Below, piece by piece: positions 11,907 through 22,427 of a stretch of DNA of 64,000 nucleotides. A program made the translations under genes and the position numbers. How positions within the stretch are numbered: the stretch's first letter is position 1; each line of letters opens with the position of its first letter. The stretch lies in the NCBI GenBank assembly GCA_964036195.1, contig OZ038456.1, positions 19,530,001 through 19,594,000 of the forward strand, in the 5' to 3' direction. The notes beneath the pieces were generated by a model, which did not search any database, was not told where the DNA came from, and saw only the letters and a list, made by a program, of their open reading frames with translations. Origin of the DNA: Sphaerolaimus hirsutus. Lineage: Eukaryota > Nematoda > Chromadorea > Monhysterida > Sphaerolaimidae.

Positions 11907-12536
11907 TAGGGTGTCAAATTTCCGTTTTCCGTTTTCCGTTTCCGTTTTCCGCAGGCAAATTTTTTCCGTTTTCCGTTCCGTTTTCCGGCTGCTGAAATTT
12001 TTTTTCCGTTTTCCGTTCCGTTTTCCGGCTACTAAAATTTCCGTTTCCGTTTTTCCGGCTCATTTTCCGTTTTCCGGCCGAGTTTTTAGTTTTTCCGCCT
12101 TTTTTCTGTTTTCTGGCTCAATTTCCAGTTTTTCTGCCTTTTTTTCCATTTCCGCCTCAATTTTCTGTTTTTCCGCCTCATTTTACCGTTTTCTCGCTCA
12201 ACTTTCTGTTTTCTGTTACAGCCAAACTGGTAAACATTCATGCAGATTGACAATTATGTCAATTTTTTCTGTTTCCAGAAAAATTTACGCAAATTTCTCC
12301 CACTTGCAGCAAAATTTCAGCAAATTTTTGTCATTTCTGTGCAAATTTCATTTTTCCGTTTCCGTTTTTCCGGCCCCTTTTTCCGTTTTCCGGCCGCTGA
12401 AATTTTTTTTCCGTTTCCGTTTCCGTTTTCCGCCTAGTGCAAATTTTTTTCCGTTTTCCGTTCCGTTTTCCGGCCGCTGAAATTATTTTTCCGTTTCCGT
12501 TTCCGTTTTCCGTAAAAAAATTTTTTTGACACCCTA
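11907..12536. mobile_element. TTTCCG-word hAT element (family F) inside pol, 630 bp
   Basis: The ends are TAGGGTGTCAAA and TTGACACCCTA. The 8-bp sequence CCCATGTT occurs directly before (11899-11906) and after (12537-12544), an exact hAT-type target duplication. The body is iterated TTTTCCGTTTTCCG/TTTTCCGGC words and codes for nothing. Its position inside the integrase-linker frame shows that it inserted after the LTR element. Confidence 0.93.
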
Positions 12537-12544
12537 CCCATGTT

Positions 12545-13574
12545 AGACAAATCATTTTCTATCTGGCCACCACGTTCATGGCAGCAGGCATGTTTAGAAC
12601 ATGCACATATGGGGATCTATGCAAGTCACGGGAGCCAGGAGAAAACTTTGGACTTGCTTTGCCAGTACTTCGCCTGGCCCAACATGAAAAAGGACATTTT
12701 GGACTTTTGCCAACAATGTGGTGAATGCTTGCAAAGAAAACAACATGCGCTACGCCCAAGCCCCTTAGGCACAACAAATACTCCGCAGCAACCCTTTGAC
12801 GTCCTGCACATGGACACCATGCAGTTTGAACATAACAATCCGAAATCCAAAGTTCTTGAAGCAGTAGACACATTTACTCGGTATTCAATCACATTTCCCC
12901 TGTCATCCATGCACGGGGAAACAGTAGCTAAAGCCGTCCTGAAAAATGTGTTTTTGATTTATGGTGCGCCGCGTGTGGTCATTACTGACCAGGGAACAGA
13001 GTTCCTGAACGCAAACTTTCAAGCATTATGCAGCAATTTTGGGGTACGCCACACACCCGTATTAGCACACAATCCCACTGCGAATGGCATGGTTGAACGG
13101 GTGAACTGCCGTATACGCGACATTTACAGTTTCGTGCGTAAGCAGTATTCAAGTACTAATTGGAAAGAATTGTTACCCATCGTCATGCTGAAATATAATT
13201 TATCTATGAACAAAAATCTCACGTGCTGCCCCTTTTATCTCATTTATGGCCACTTGCCACACTGGAATTTGTTTTATGTGGCTGCGAGAAGTACCAACAC
13301 ACAGAATATACGAATGGTCGCTAGATCTCAGAGTGTCCGGAACCGCCTGCGTTACCTGAAATACTTTAATTCGAAATGCGACAAACAAATAGATATTGGG
13401 GATTCGATTATGGTGCGTACTTTTTCCCCTGACAAAACGCTCCCTCAGTATGCGGGGCCATATACTGTGGTGGACATTTCAGGGCCCAATCTTTCTTTCC
13501 AAAAGGGGGAAACCCTCAAGACTGCGCCTGGAAGGTACTGCTGGAAAATCAAACATTTGACAAATCAAGCTTAA
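12545..13574 (+). CDS. Ty3-type integrase (C-terminal part of pol)
   Basis: An intact integrase region of about 340 residues. The zinc-binding part has HAHMGIYASH followed by CQQCGEC. The catalytic core shows the first Asp in HMDTMQFE, the second in VITDQGTEF, and the Glu in NGMVERVN. The spacing between the last two is 35 residues, giving D,D35E. Near the C terminus, QYAGPYTVVD matches the GPY/F module of Ty3/mdg4 integrases. It would insert element cDNA into chromosomes, but in this copy it is cut off from a start codon and from reverse transcriptase by a deletion and the hAT insertion. A Ginger-type DNA transposase with the same fold is the alternative, but the flanking LTRs make this less likely. 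Confidence 0.85.
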
Positions 13575-13767
13575 CGTCATTGCAATTTCACAATTTTACA
13601 TGTAATATTTTGTTTCCTTTCAACATACAACGCATACTGGTTTCAACTACTTTTTCTTCTCAAATTTGTGCAATAAATTTGGACAAGATGTACATAAATT
13701 TCAAACAAATCAGTCACAGTTTTCTGACTGCTTCACAAAAAATGACACAACATAAAAAAAAACGGCG

Positions 13768-14112
13768 ATGCGACTTGCCATGTGGATTTTTTGTTGGTCA
13801 GTTGTAGCGCTGGCAGTTTTTGGAGGTCGAAAACATCGCCGCAGCAAAACAACAACCCCTACACGCACACCATCACCGGCACCGCCAGCGACACCAACCT
13901 ACGAAGAACCTCCAGCGGAAGCTGAAAGTGGTGCAGCAGACGACGCCACACAAGGAACGCGTATGCCTCAGTACAATGACACGGATCAACCGGGAACATC
14001 TGGAGGCGCCGCACAAACTTCCAACAGCCAGACAGAAGCAGGTTTTGCTGACAACCAGGAGGTATATAGGCAGATGCGTCAGGTGACCAATTTTAGGGCT
14101 CAAAAAAAACGT
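13768..14112 (+). CDS. Third coding region of the LTR element, first segment
   Basis: The frame begins MRLAMWIFCWSVVALAVFGG, which looks like a signal peptide or membrane anchor, followed by a basic stretch (KHRRSKTT) and a Pro/Thr/Glu-rich tail. Near its end CGTCAG|GTGACC is a usable splice donor, and CCCAATGCAG|GATTTT at about 14155 is an acceptor in the same phase. Beyond it the frame continues as DFDSLGEKYKCLRDGF and a possible coiled coil, broken by one TGA near 14298. Such an extra region after integrase occupies the place of an envelope-like or accessory gene, but I see no envelope motif. The function is unknown. Confidence 0.45.
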
Positions 14113-14154
14113 TGACGTTGTGATGATGCTGGAATTTCATTTCCCAATGCAGGA

Positions 14155-14960
14155 TTTTGACAGCCTCGGAGAAAAATATAAGTGCCTACGGGACGGTTTC
14201 ACATCACTTCAAAATGAAAATGACGACCGTCACCGCACGGTAGTAGGATTTCGTATTGAAAACTGCCATCTAGGTGAAACTGTCCTTAGATTGGAGTGAG
14301 AAATAGCTGCGAAAAACATCACCATTGCGGAATTGACAGCTGCCTTAGAAAAACTAAGAACACCAACAGCTACGATTTCAGCACAGACGGAGACAACTTT
14401 CTTCCCGCCTGTGTGTTTTGTGGGTTCCGGGTTCCGTCAACGCGTTACACTGTAGTGTGTTTTTGATATTTAAAAATGTTGCACACAGACGGGTCCAGCT
14501 GACCTAGATGGTGCACAATTCTATAGACGGGCAGAATACGGCCCCTTGCAGCGTTTTGAAGGACACATGATGGTCACCCCGGCGGAAATGCGTCGCCAAG
14601 CACAGCAACAGGCATTGAACATTTGATAATGGGTCACTGTTGCTGTGGCCAGCCGCCTAATTTTTTCCAACGACCATTTTAGCAAGTGCGGAACGAGCAA
14701 GAAAGCTGGCGCGCCGACGCTTCACGCACCGTCACGCCACAACCGCATGGATCTGCTGTACACCGCGTTGCCGCCGCCGCAGAACGTTATCCGCAACAAC
14801 ATTACAACCGCTGCCGCACCCCTGCACCCTCCAGCTACCACAACTACAACAGATACCGCAGCGGGGAAAATCAACAACAACGGTTTACACAACGCTACGC
14901 CCACCGCCGCAGGGGAGTTTTTTGCGTGTTTCAAAAACTGCCAGACACAACAACCAACGT
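14155..14960 (+). pseudogene. Continuation of the third coding region (coiled coil, Gln/Arg-rich tail)
   Basis: Three open segments follow one another: 14156-14456 (heptad-like, including TIAELTAALEKLRT after an in-frame TGA), about 14489-14627 (QTGPADLDGAQFYRRAEY), and from 14683 a Gln/Arg/Tyr-rich stretch (ERYPQQHYNRCRTP). They are separated by 50-60-bp gaps that begin or end with splice-like sequence. This could be a spliced 3' gene of the element with small introns, or a series of frameshifts. The TGA argues for decay. Confidence 0.4.
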
Positions 14961-15084
14961 AAACACAGTCACCGTTCTCCTTCTGGCTCACGTTGAGTCC
15001 AAAATTAAAGTAAAAGAGGAGAAAAATAGAGTGTGAAATTGGTTACTGAACGTTGATAGTTTTTCTTGTCCTAGGGGTGATGTT

Positions 15085-15237
15085 GTGGGATGTTGTTTTA
15101 GAGATGTTGCACGTTTATGAGTGCTTTGATGATTTCCTCTGATCTTGGTATTTATTCTAGTAATATGACGAAATCGGGAGTGGTACCGACATGAACGCCA
15201 TCGCGATAAATCTCTCCAAACTCAAGACCTCCGAAAA
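15085..15237 (+). repeat. Right long terminal repeat
   Basis: Direct copy of 10236-10388, from GTGGGATGTTG to CCTCCGAAAA. The sequence after it (AGGCATCAAGTA) contains the ATCAAGTA that also precedes the left repeat. Confidence 0.8.
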
Positions 15238-15762
15238 AGGCATCAAGTAAATCTTGTTGGCCAGGACTGATTTCAGGTTTTAAATTTTTTATTACTGTGG
15301 TGGGGTATATTCATAGCAAATACAGCTTGCTATGAAGCTGCCCAGGTCTTGTGCATCAAGAGCAAAAGCAACAGCAACAACAGGGAACAAATAAGTGAAT
15401 TAAAAAAACTATGTTTTATTTCATAAAACATGTTCTGGTCATTTTCACATGGTGTGGTACCCACCATTAGATAGATAAAAAATTCTGTAAAAGACCTCCA
15501 AATTTGAACTTTCTGTGACCACACAGTGCATTTTAAGGTTTTTATTTCAAGTCGCCGGCACATTGCCAGCAACACATTTTGATATGTTTTGGCAACCCTG
15601 GCACTATTCAACATTGATAAACAGTTTTGAAAATATTTGAATTTCCTTTTTTCATTGTTTTTCACGCATAGCTGCATGGAAATGAATAATTTCAAATTAA
15701 AATTAAAATTACCAGTGTATTGTATAATAATGAGCTAACAAAAATAGATAGCATTCTCATCA

Positions 15763-15770
15763 TATATAAG
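15763..15770 (+). promoter_or_regulatory. TATA box of the small secreted-peptide gene
   Basis: TATATAAG lies 74 bp before the ATG at 15837. A start of transcription near 15793-15800 would give a leader of about 40 nt. Confidence 0.6.
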
Positions 15771-15836
15771 CCACGGAAATCTGAAAAATAAATATAAAAC
15801 TCGATCAGTTTCAGCTTCATTTCAAATCCCTTCAAA

Positions 15837-16253
15837 ATGACATCATTTAACCTGCCCACTTGTCTGATAGTGGTGATTTTCGCATCAGTTCTGAGCACAG
15901 GATATGGCAAACGTCGCCGGTCAAAATGGCAAATTGCGCAAAATCTGAAAGATTGTGAAAGAGAAAGAATTGACGTTCTTAAGGGTTATGGTTTGTAACG
16001 ATGACAAACAAAAATTAAAAACTCAATTTGAATTTTCAAATCTTATGGGAATTATCAAATTTTTCTTTCACCTCCAGAAACACCATGTTAACCTCTTAAC
16101 CTCTTACACACTTTTGAACCATAAATATGTTTTTTAGACCCAGCTTATCAAACCTGTGATGTCGATGAGGCGGTACGAGAAGAGAACAAGCTGAGCATTG
16201 CGATAAAATGCAAGGCAGCGGCAAAAAGCGGTAAAGGTGGAGTTACAACATAA
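15837..16253 (+). CDS. Small secreted basic peptide precursor, two exons
   Basis: Exon 1 is 15837-15984 and exon 2 is 16138-16253, joined in phase 1 (donor G|GTTATG, acceptor TTTTTTAG). The 87-residue product starts MTSFNLPTCLIVVIFASVLS, a signal peptide whose likely cleavage is after the TGYG at residues 21-24. A dibasic KRRR follows at 25-28. The mature part is highly charged and has three cysteines (in KDCER, QTCDV and IKCKA), so a dimer or one free thiol is possible. The end is AAAKSGKGGVTT. A TATA box upstream and AATAAA 25 bp after the stop frame a complete transcription unit. I do not recognise the family. A hormone, defence peptide or cuticle/secretory-gland product are all possible. 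The gene sits right after the LTR element and is easily missed because each exon is under 150 bp. Confidence 0.7.
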
Positions 16254-16277
16254 CGATAAATAGAAGGTGATATGACA

Positions 16278-16283
16278 AATAAA
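16278..16283 (+). terminator. PolyA signal of the secreted-peptide gene
   Basis: AATAAA, 25 bases after the TAA stop at 16251-16253. Confidence 0.6.
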
Positions 16284-16898
16284 ACGTCACTGAAAAATGC
16301 ATTATTTTCATTTTTGCAAGCTTTTTATTAAAAATTCATGTTTCATACTCTATTTTTCGCCAAAATTTATTATGTGCGAGATGTGAAATTCGAATTCGAA
16401 TGAAAAACGCTCGATGAAAAATGGTCCGCCGTCAAATCAATTTCACGGTGATGCCCTAACATCAATTTGTCAGCAGTAATTGCATTCAATGGCCATTACC
16501 TTCACATTGCGTATTTTATCACCCTCTATTTATCGTTTTGCTGTAACTCCGGCTTAACATTGATAAAATGGCACCTAAATGACTACCGCATTTCCTCGAA
16601 ATAGCCCCAGGGGTGTTAATTTGTTAGAGTGAGAATTTGGGGGGAGGACGAGGGGGGGGCGGTTTTTCAAGGGGGTATCTTTTCTCCAGAAATTTTTCTA
16701 ACTCCAGTATACGTGGCGGACATCACACTTAGTACGAAAACCTACCATAACCCATCTGAATGAACCAAAAATTATACAGTTTTCCATCATAATATTTAGT
16801 TTTTCCTATGGAAATGGAATAATTAATTACGAAATTTATTACAAGATTTTATTCATTAAATTATGGTAGGTTTCATACTAGGTGTGCTGTCCGCCGAG

Positions 16899-17750
16899 TA
16901 GTGATTGAAAAGCGCCATGGCGCTGGCGCCTGGCGCTAGCGCCAAAACAAAAAGCGCCATGGCGCTTTTGGCGCTTGGCGCTAAAACGCTCTGGCGCCAT
17001 TGGCGATTGGCGCTGTCATCTGAGAAAGCGCCATGGCGCTTTTGGCGCTTGGCGCCATTTTCTGGTGGCGCTATTGGCGCCTGGCGCCGGCATTTTTAAA
17101 TGCGCCAAAAAAGCGCCAACCATGATTATAAAGTTCTTATGATTCAGTGAAAATGGACAAGCCAGTTGATAAATTTTGCGATTAACTGAATAAATATTGA
17201 TAAATATAAGGGGGACATTTATGTTAATAAAATATTGATTAGGTAATATTTGGGGCAAATGAATATACCGTATTTCCTTGGTATACCACCAGGGGTTTAT
17301 TTTTCCGAGTGCAAATTTTGATGGGGGTATTTCGAGCGAGGGGTTTATTATTTCGCCAGGAATTTTCGTAAAGTATCATGTAAAGAATAAGTATTTACAT
17401 ACTCATAACTGGTAATAAACATGACTAAATGGGATATAATATTTAGGACCTATCATCGTACGGCTGTTTGGCTGAAAAATTGGTGTATCCCTTGGGATTT
17501 TTATGATGTAGTGGTTGATTGAACTTTAATGGCAAAAGTTAAATTGACTACTGCGACATCAGCGGTATGTCACAATTACGAATTGATTATTCTACAAAAG
17601 AATTGCAGAAGAAAAGTTTTTGGCGCTGGCGCTATTGGCGCTTGGCGCCATCACTCTCTGGCGCCATTGGCGCTTGGCGCTGGGGGTCGGAAAAGCGCCA
17701 TGGCGCTTTTGGCGCTTGGCGCCAAAAGTCTGGCGCTTTTTCCATCACTA
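16899..17750. mobile_element. GGCGCC-word hAT element (family B), 852 bp
   Basis: The ends are TAGTGATTGAAAAGCGCC and GGCGCTTTTTCCATCACTA. The target duplication CCGCCGAG is exact (16891-16898 and 17751-17758). Two word blocks (16910-17115 and 17617-17740) enclose a core that matches that of 1395-2388, including an inserted TACCGTATTTCC-type fragment at 17265-17360. Confidence 0.92.
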
Positions 17751-17783
17751 CCGCCGAGTATACTAATAAGAGTCTATAGACTT

Positions 17784-18700
17784 ACCGTATTTCGTCGAAA
17801 TACACCGCAGGGGGTGATTGTTTCAGAGTGAGAATTTTGAAGGGGGGGGGGTAAACAAGGGGGGTATTTCGAGGGGGTGGGGCTTATTTTTTCACCAGAA
17901 ATTGTTTGAACCTCCACTACTAATTTCTTGTTTGTAACGCAACAACGAAAAATGCAACAATAACTGCCATGTGTAAGAGTCTATAGACTTAGGTACCGTA
18001 TATCCTCGAATAAGTCCCTTTCTCGAATAACCCCCCCCCTCTCGATTAAGTCCCCCCTCTTGTGAGTGTGACAAAAAACAAATCCCCCCTCGAATAACTT
18101 CCCCCCCCCACTTTGATGGGTAGAAACATTTCATAACATTTCACATTTACAAAAAACGTTCTACCGTATTTCCTCGAATTACCCCAGGCCCAGGGGGGTT
18201 TATTTATTCAGAGTGAAAATTTTGAGAGAAAAAAGTGATAAGGCAACCATAACCACCATTTATAAATTTTTACAGCCTTATATAAGGATGTAGATGGTAT
18301 AAACGATGTTCTAACGATCCACAGTAAGTGTTTTGAACGTCTGTTATGCATTTCCCGGACCACAAATTCATAGTGCCATTTTGAGGGGGGTATTTCGAGG
18401 AAATACGGTATGTATTAAATATGTAAATATATGTAATATCTTGCAGCTAGAATTCACTAACATTGTTTTCACTGCTTGACTTGTTTAATATTGTATTCCT
18501 ACTAATCATTTATGTTACCATTAAATTTACCCCATTTGTGCAGCAAATTTATCATACATTTTACTGGAAATACTGACGAAAAAATAACTCCCCCTCGAAT
18601 AACTCCCCCCTCTCGAATAACTCCCCTCAGCAACTTCTCACGAAAAAAACTCCCCGGGGGACTTATTCGAGGATACACGGTATATAAGTATGTACATAAA
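17784..18700. repeat. Cluster of TACCGTAT-ended MITE copies and fragments
   Basis: Repeated ends TACCGTATTTC(C/G)TCGAA and TATTTCGAGGAAATACGGTA, or the variant TACCGTATATCCTCGAATAAGTCCC, occur at about 17784, 17996, 18162, 18395 and 18680. C-tracts and CTCGAATAACTCCCC words lie between them. The elements overlap and nest, so single copies are hard to separate. Confidence 0.7.
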
Positions 18701-19140
18701 TGGCATCAACCGTGTTCTAACGTAAAATAACAAGTCATTGTTTTTAACGTGTGTTTCACCTACTGTGCCCAGATTACAAGCTGCATCTATCGTCATTAAC
18801 GTTCCCTTTACACTCAATTTGGGGGGTATTTCGAGGGGGCGCTAATATATTCATAGTGGCACTGGCCGTTTTGAGGGGGGTATTTTCAAGGAAATACACT
18901 ATATAAGTATGTACCTAATAAGTAAAAACAATGTTCTAACGTAACACAGTCATTGTTTTAACGTGTGTTCTGTATTGCCTGGATCACAAACCGCAGGTTT
19001 TGTCATTTATGTCCTCTTTACACTTAATTTGTGTGGGGGTATTTCGAGGGGGTTATAAATTCATAGAGTCTATTTTGAGAGGAGATATTTCGGGGGGGGG
19101 GGTATGTCGAGTCAACGATATACGGTACCTATACTGACAC
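18700..19140. repeat. Diverged GGGGGTATTTCGAGG repeats
   Basis: Three tandem-like units, each with a GTTCTAACGTAA...TCATTGTTTTAACGTGTGTT stretch and a GGGGGTATTTCGAGG motif, end in GATATACGGTA. No gene is seen. Confidence 0.6.
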
Positions 19141-19250
19141 TTCATCGTTGCCCAAACACAAGCACAATAAGTTTCTTCTATTAAAGCTCAAGTTTCTATA
19201 ATAAACACAGTGCAAAAATAGAATGTGAAGTGCATAAAGCAGCCTCAGTG

Positions 19251-19755
19251 CAGAGTTGTTAAATGTACTGAACTTTTTTCAAAGTATACGCAAACGTAAA
19301 GTATTGATTTTTACTCACCCCTTGAGTACAGAAAACGTAAAGTAATTTTTGTTACTTTTATTTATGAGTAAACGTACTTTTCCCCGCAGAAAACGTAAAC
19401 ATGAGTACTTCTGAGAAATGTCGCCAAATTTTTCAAGAAATGTCGCTCAAAATCGGTCATTTAAATAACTTTTTGCGTATTTTACACAGTTTTTGACTAT
19501 ATTTTTGGTTCTATACGCATTTTCGACTAGTTTTGAGTATTTTTATCTCATTTTCTTTTTTTTTCCCTACTAGGTATGTCTTTAAAAACCTATAAAAAAG
19601 ATGATCTAAAATATGTTTTCTGTACTCGAGTACTTTCAAAAAGTGTATGTAAAAGCGAGTACCAGAACTTTTTTTGGAGGAAACGTATACGTATTTACTC
19701 TGTACTTGAGTATACGTATTTATCGAGTAAAAGTAAATACGTTTTAACAACTATG
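19251..19755. mobile_element. AAACGTA-word hAT element (family G), 505 bp
   Basis: The ends are CAGAGTTGTTAAA and TTTTAACAACTATG. The 8-bp target duplication CCTCAGTG is exact (19243-19250 and 19756-19763). The body consists of GTAAACGTA/GAGTACTT words in both orientations. Confidence 0.88.
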
Positions 19756-20021
19756 CCTCAGTGAAAGTGCAACACACTCTTCACAAGATTTGATGTGAAG
19801 TGTTTTCAACACACTTCACCTATCGTCAGAACAGTTCCTGAGTGTTCCATACTCTTCAAATATACCATATTTGATTGAATAATTCCCCCTTGAATAAGTC
19901 CCGCTCAAATTATTCCCCCTGTCAAATGGGTGAGGAAAAATAATTCCCCCGTCGAATAATTCCCCCTTAGGCATATAATAAATTTGCTTTGTCCATTTGT
20001 TTTGAACTTTTATTTCGTTAA

Positions 20022-20406
20022 AGCGGGAATTAGAGCTCAGCGTCGATTCGACGTGAAATGACGTCGTGAAATTAATTACACGAGTGTGGATCATGCAGTG
20101 TCAGGGAACAACTTGACATTTCACGTCAGACTATTGCTTGCAAAAGTCTGACGTGAAATGTCAAGTTGTTCCCTGACACTGTGACGTGAAATGATGATGA
20201 CGTGAAATGATAAAAATTGAATTTTTCAATTCGCTCTAGTTGTGGCTGATAACACTCAGTATTGGACACGATTAAGGTATTGATTCATATATTATCCTTA
20301 GAAAGTTGTAGACCCGTAGCATGATCCACACTCGTGTAATTAATTTCACGACGTCATTTCACGTCATCATTTCACGTCGAATCGACGCTGAGCTCTAATT
20401 CCCGCT
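20022..20406. mobile_element. Foldback element with TGACGTGAAATG words, 385 bp
   Basis: About 75-80 bp at each end are inverted copies: the left end begins AGCGGGAATTAGAGCTCAGC and the right end is its reverse complement. TAA flanks both sides (20019-20021 and 20407-20409), a 3-bp duplication compatible with a PIF/Harbinger-like element. ACGTGAAATG words recur throughout. The transcript would fold into one long hairpin. Confidence 0.8.
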
Positions 20407-20479
20407 TAATAGTGAATATTACGTGAAATGATGTCATCAAACATGATAAAAGAATTTGATGAAATAACGGTTCCATTCC

Positions 20480-21320
20480 TTGAATAATTCCCCCTTGATT
20501 AGTTCCCCCCTCAAAAATGTTTGACAAAATAATAATCCCCCAGGGGGCATAATCGGACAAATACGGTATCTAATCACATTACAATCATAATTCACTAGAA
20601 GTTGGCATACTTTGCATGGTGAGTGAAGCGATGTGAAGCGTCTGAAAGCAAATTTTGTTCGCACTCAGGCCCTATGTTGTTGTGAAAATGCTTCATCACA
20701 TGTCATCACGCATTTATTTTCTGTGATTTGATCTGTGCACGTGTTTGGGCTTGTAAAAATCTTCGCAATTGTTATTGAGAAAAATTTTTTTACAATTTTT
20801 CTACCACAGGTCAAATTATTCCAATTGATACAAAAATCCATATGATCTGCACCAAAGGAATTCATCCTTACGATGTCGTCAGGGAGACATTGGATACATT
20901 CGTATGCACTCGTTGTGGTTCCCAGTATCTAAGTGAACAAATATTGTGAGGAATTGTTACGACTTTCGAACAAGGTTGATCACAAATATACTTCACAGCC
21001 TGATCACATTGGCTGTGTTTTTAATCATCTGAATAGAAATGATAATACTGTCACATTTTGAGAACTTGGTGCATTATTTTTTATGTGAATTTATTGATCA
21101 AATCAAAATACAATCATTGTTTAGTTTGATGTCGGGTCATTATACCCATGTGTCTTACAATTGAAGGGCTGTCAATAAACTTGCGAATAAAATAGCTAAA
21201 TTGGTCCTACTGTACAGAACAGAAACTACATAAACCTGTGTCCTGAAAAAGGGACTTGATCATCATTTTTCATTATAGCTGATTTACAAAATTAGGCTTG
21301 AAAAAATGTACCTGACAATG
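20480..21320. other. No gene seen
   Basis: A short TTCCCCC/GGGGGCATAATCGGACAAATACGGTA repeat fragment (to 20569) is followed by plain AT-rich sequence. A stretch at 20810-20900 (caCAGGTCAAATTATTCC onward, reading IIPIDTKIHMICTKGIHPYDV) has a plausible acceptor but no partners that I could join. Confidence 0.4.
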
Positions 21321-21323
21321 TAC

Positions 21324-21869
21324 CAATGTTGTTAAAACGTAATTACATTTACTCTATAAATACAGATACTCGAGTACTGCGTAAATACGTTTACATCCCC
21401 CACCAAAAAAAAATACCGGTAGTAACTTACTCGCGTACTTTTTGAAAGGCTTTTTATCGTATTTCAAACGTATTTCAGAAAACGTATTTCAAACAGGCTT
21501 TTTATCGACTTTTTCGAGGCATAAAAACAAAAGACAAGACAAGTTCAAAATAGGGTCAAAATATCCAAAATAGCAGAAAAATAGACAAACAGACATTAAA
21601 TAGTGAATTTGATGGTGAAAAAGTTCAAAAATTGATGATTTTGAGCAAAATTGCGGCATAATTTCTCAAAAATACCCACTTTTACGTTTTCTGGGGACGA
21701 AAGTAATTTACTCGCGTTTACTCATGAATAAATGTAAAATATAAATACTTAATATCAACAAGTTTACGTTAAATACAAAAAAGTTTACGTAAAATATAAA
21801 AACGTTTACGTAAAATATAAATAAGTTTACGTTCACTTTTGGAAAAGGTCAGTACTTTTAACAACTCTG
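21324..21869. mobile_element. AAACGTA-word hAT element (family G), 546 bp
   Basis: The ends are CAATGTTGTTAAAACG and TTTTAACAACTCTG. The flanks CAATGTAC and CATCGTAC agree at 6 of 8 positions, so the duplication is worn. It shares GTAAAATATAAA/GTTTACG words with 19251-19755. Confidence 0.7.
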
Positions 21870-22427
21870 CATCGTACTTGACTGGGATGGGATGGGCTAG
21901 GGAGTCCCACCGTTTCACATTGATTTTCCCAAATTCAAAAGTTGGAACCCTCAAATCGCGCCAGCGTCATGGCGCCATTCCATCACTAGTTGGCGCCCCA
22001 GCAAATATGGCGCCATTGCGACGGCGACGACAGCACCTTTGTCACCAGTCTAAATGGTGCAAACGCCAAAAAATGGCGCAGAGTCTAGAAATGCATACTG
22101 ATCACTATACTGAGATACAAACCGGACATGGGATACACTTCCATTCGAAGTGTGTTCATTTATATTGTTAATTTTATCGATTCTCTCACTTTCAACATTG
22201 TTGTCACCAGGGTTGGTTTTATAAAAACTATTTGTATACAAATTGTATAAAAATTGTATTTTATTTTAATTTTATTCTTGTTTCTGTTTATTTTATTTTA
22301 TTCCCAAAAGTCGTTAATGAAATAAAATGATACCTTTTTACAAAAAATTTACAAAAATTTTACAAAAAATCGGAATCATGGATGCAGGCAGAGCCAGCAA
22401 AATGTTATCATTAGACCTATACATGAC

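Larger units (their letters stand above)
10236..15238 (+). mobile_element. Degenerate Ty3-type LTR element without reverse transcriptase
   Basis: Near-identical direct repeats of about 153 bp sit at the two ends (10236-10388 and 15085-15237). Between them lie a Gag-like frame, a short segment typical of the linker before integrase, an integrase, and a third coding region. No protease, reverse transcriptase or RNase H can be read: the Gag frame runs into the integrase-side segment within about 100 bp, so an internal deletion is likely. The sequence ATCAAGTA precedes the left repeat and also follows the right one, and could be target-derived. A 630-bp hAT element breaks the pol frame. The copy cannot move on its own. 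Confidence 0.8.

Noticed and set aside
11907..12536. Phe/Ser-rich frame continuing from the pol linker.
   Set aside because: It translates the TTTTCCG words of an inserted hAT element and is not part of pol.
14645..14962. Thr/Ala/Pro-rich frame in the retroelement 3' region.
   Set aside because: The +1 frame, with a Gln/Arg/Tyr-rich product, connects better to the preceding segments. Neither is certain, and only the latter is mentioned in the annotation.
15692..15910. Minus-strand 72-codon frame over the secreted-peptide promoter and exon 1.
   Set aside because: It is a shadow of the plus-strand gene, which has a TATA box, signal peptide, splice sites and polyA signal.
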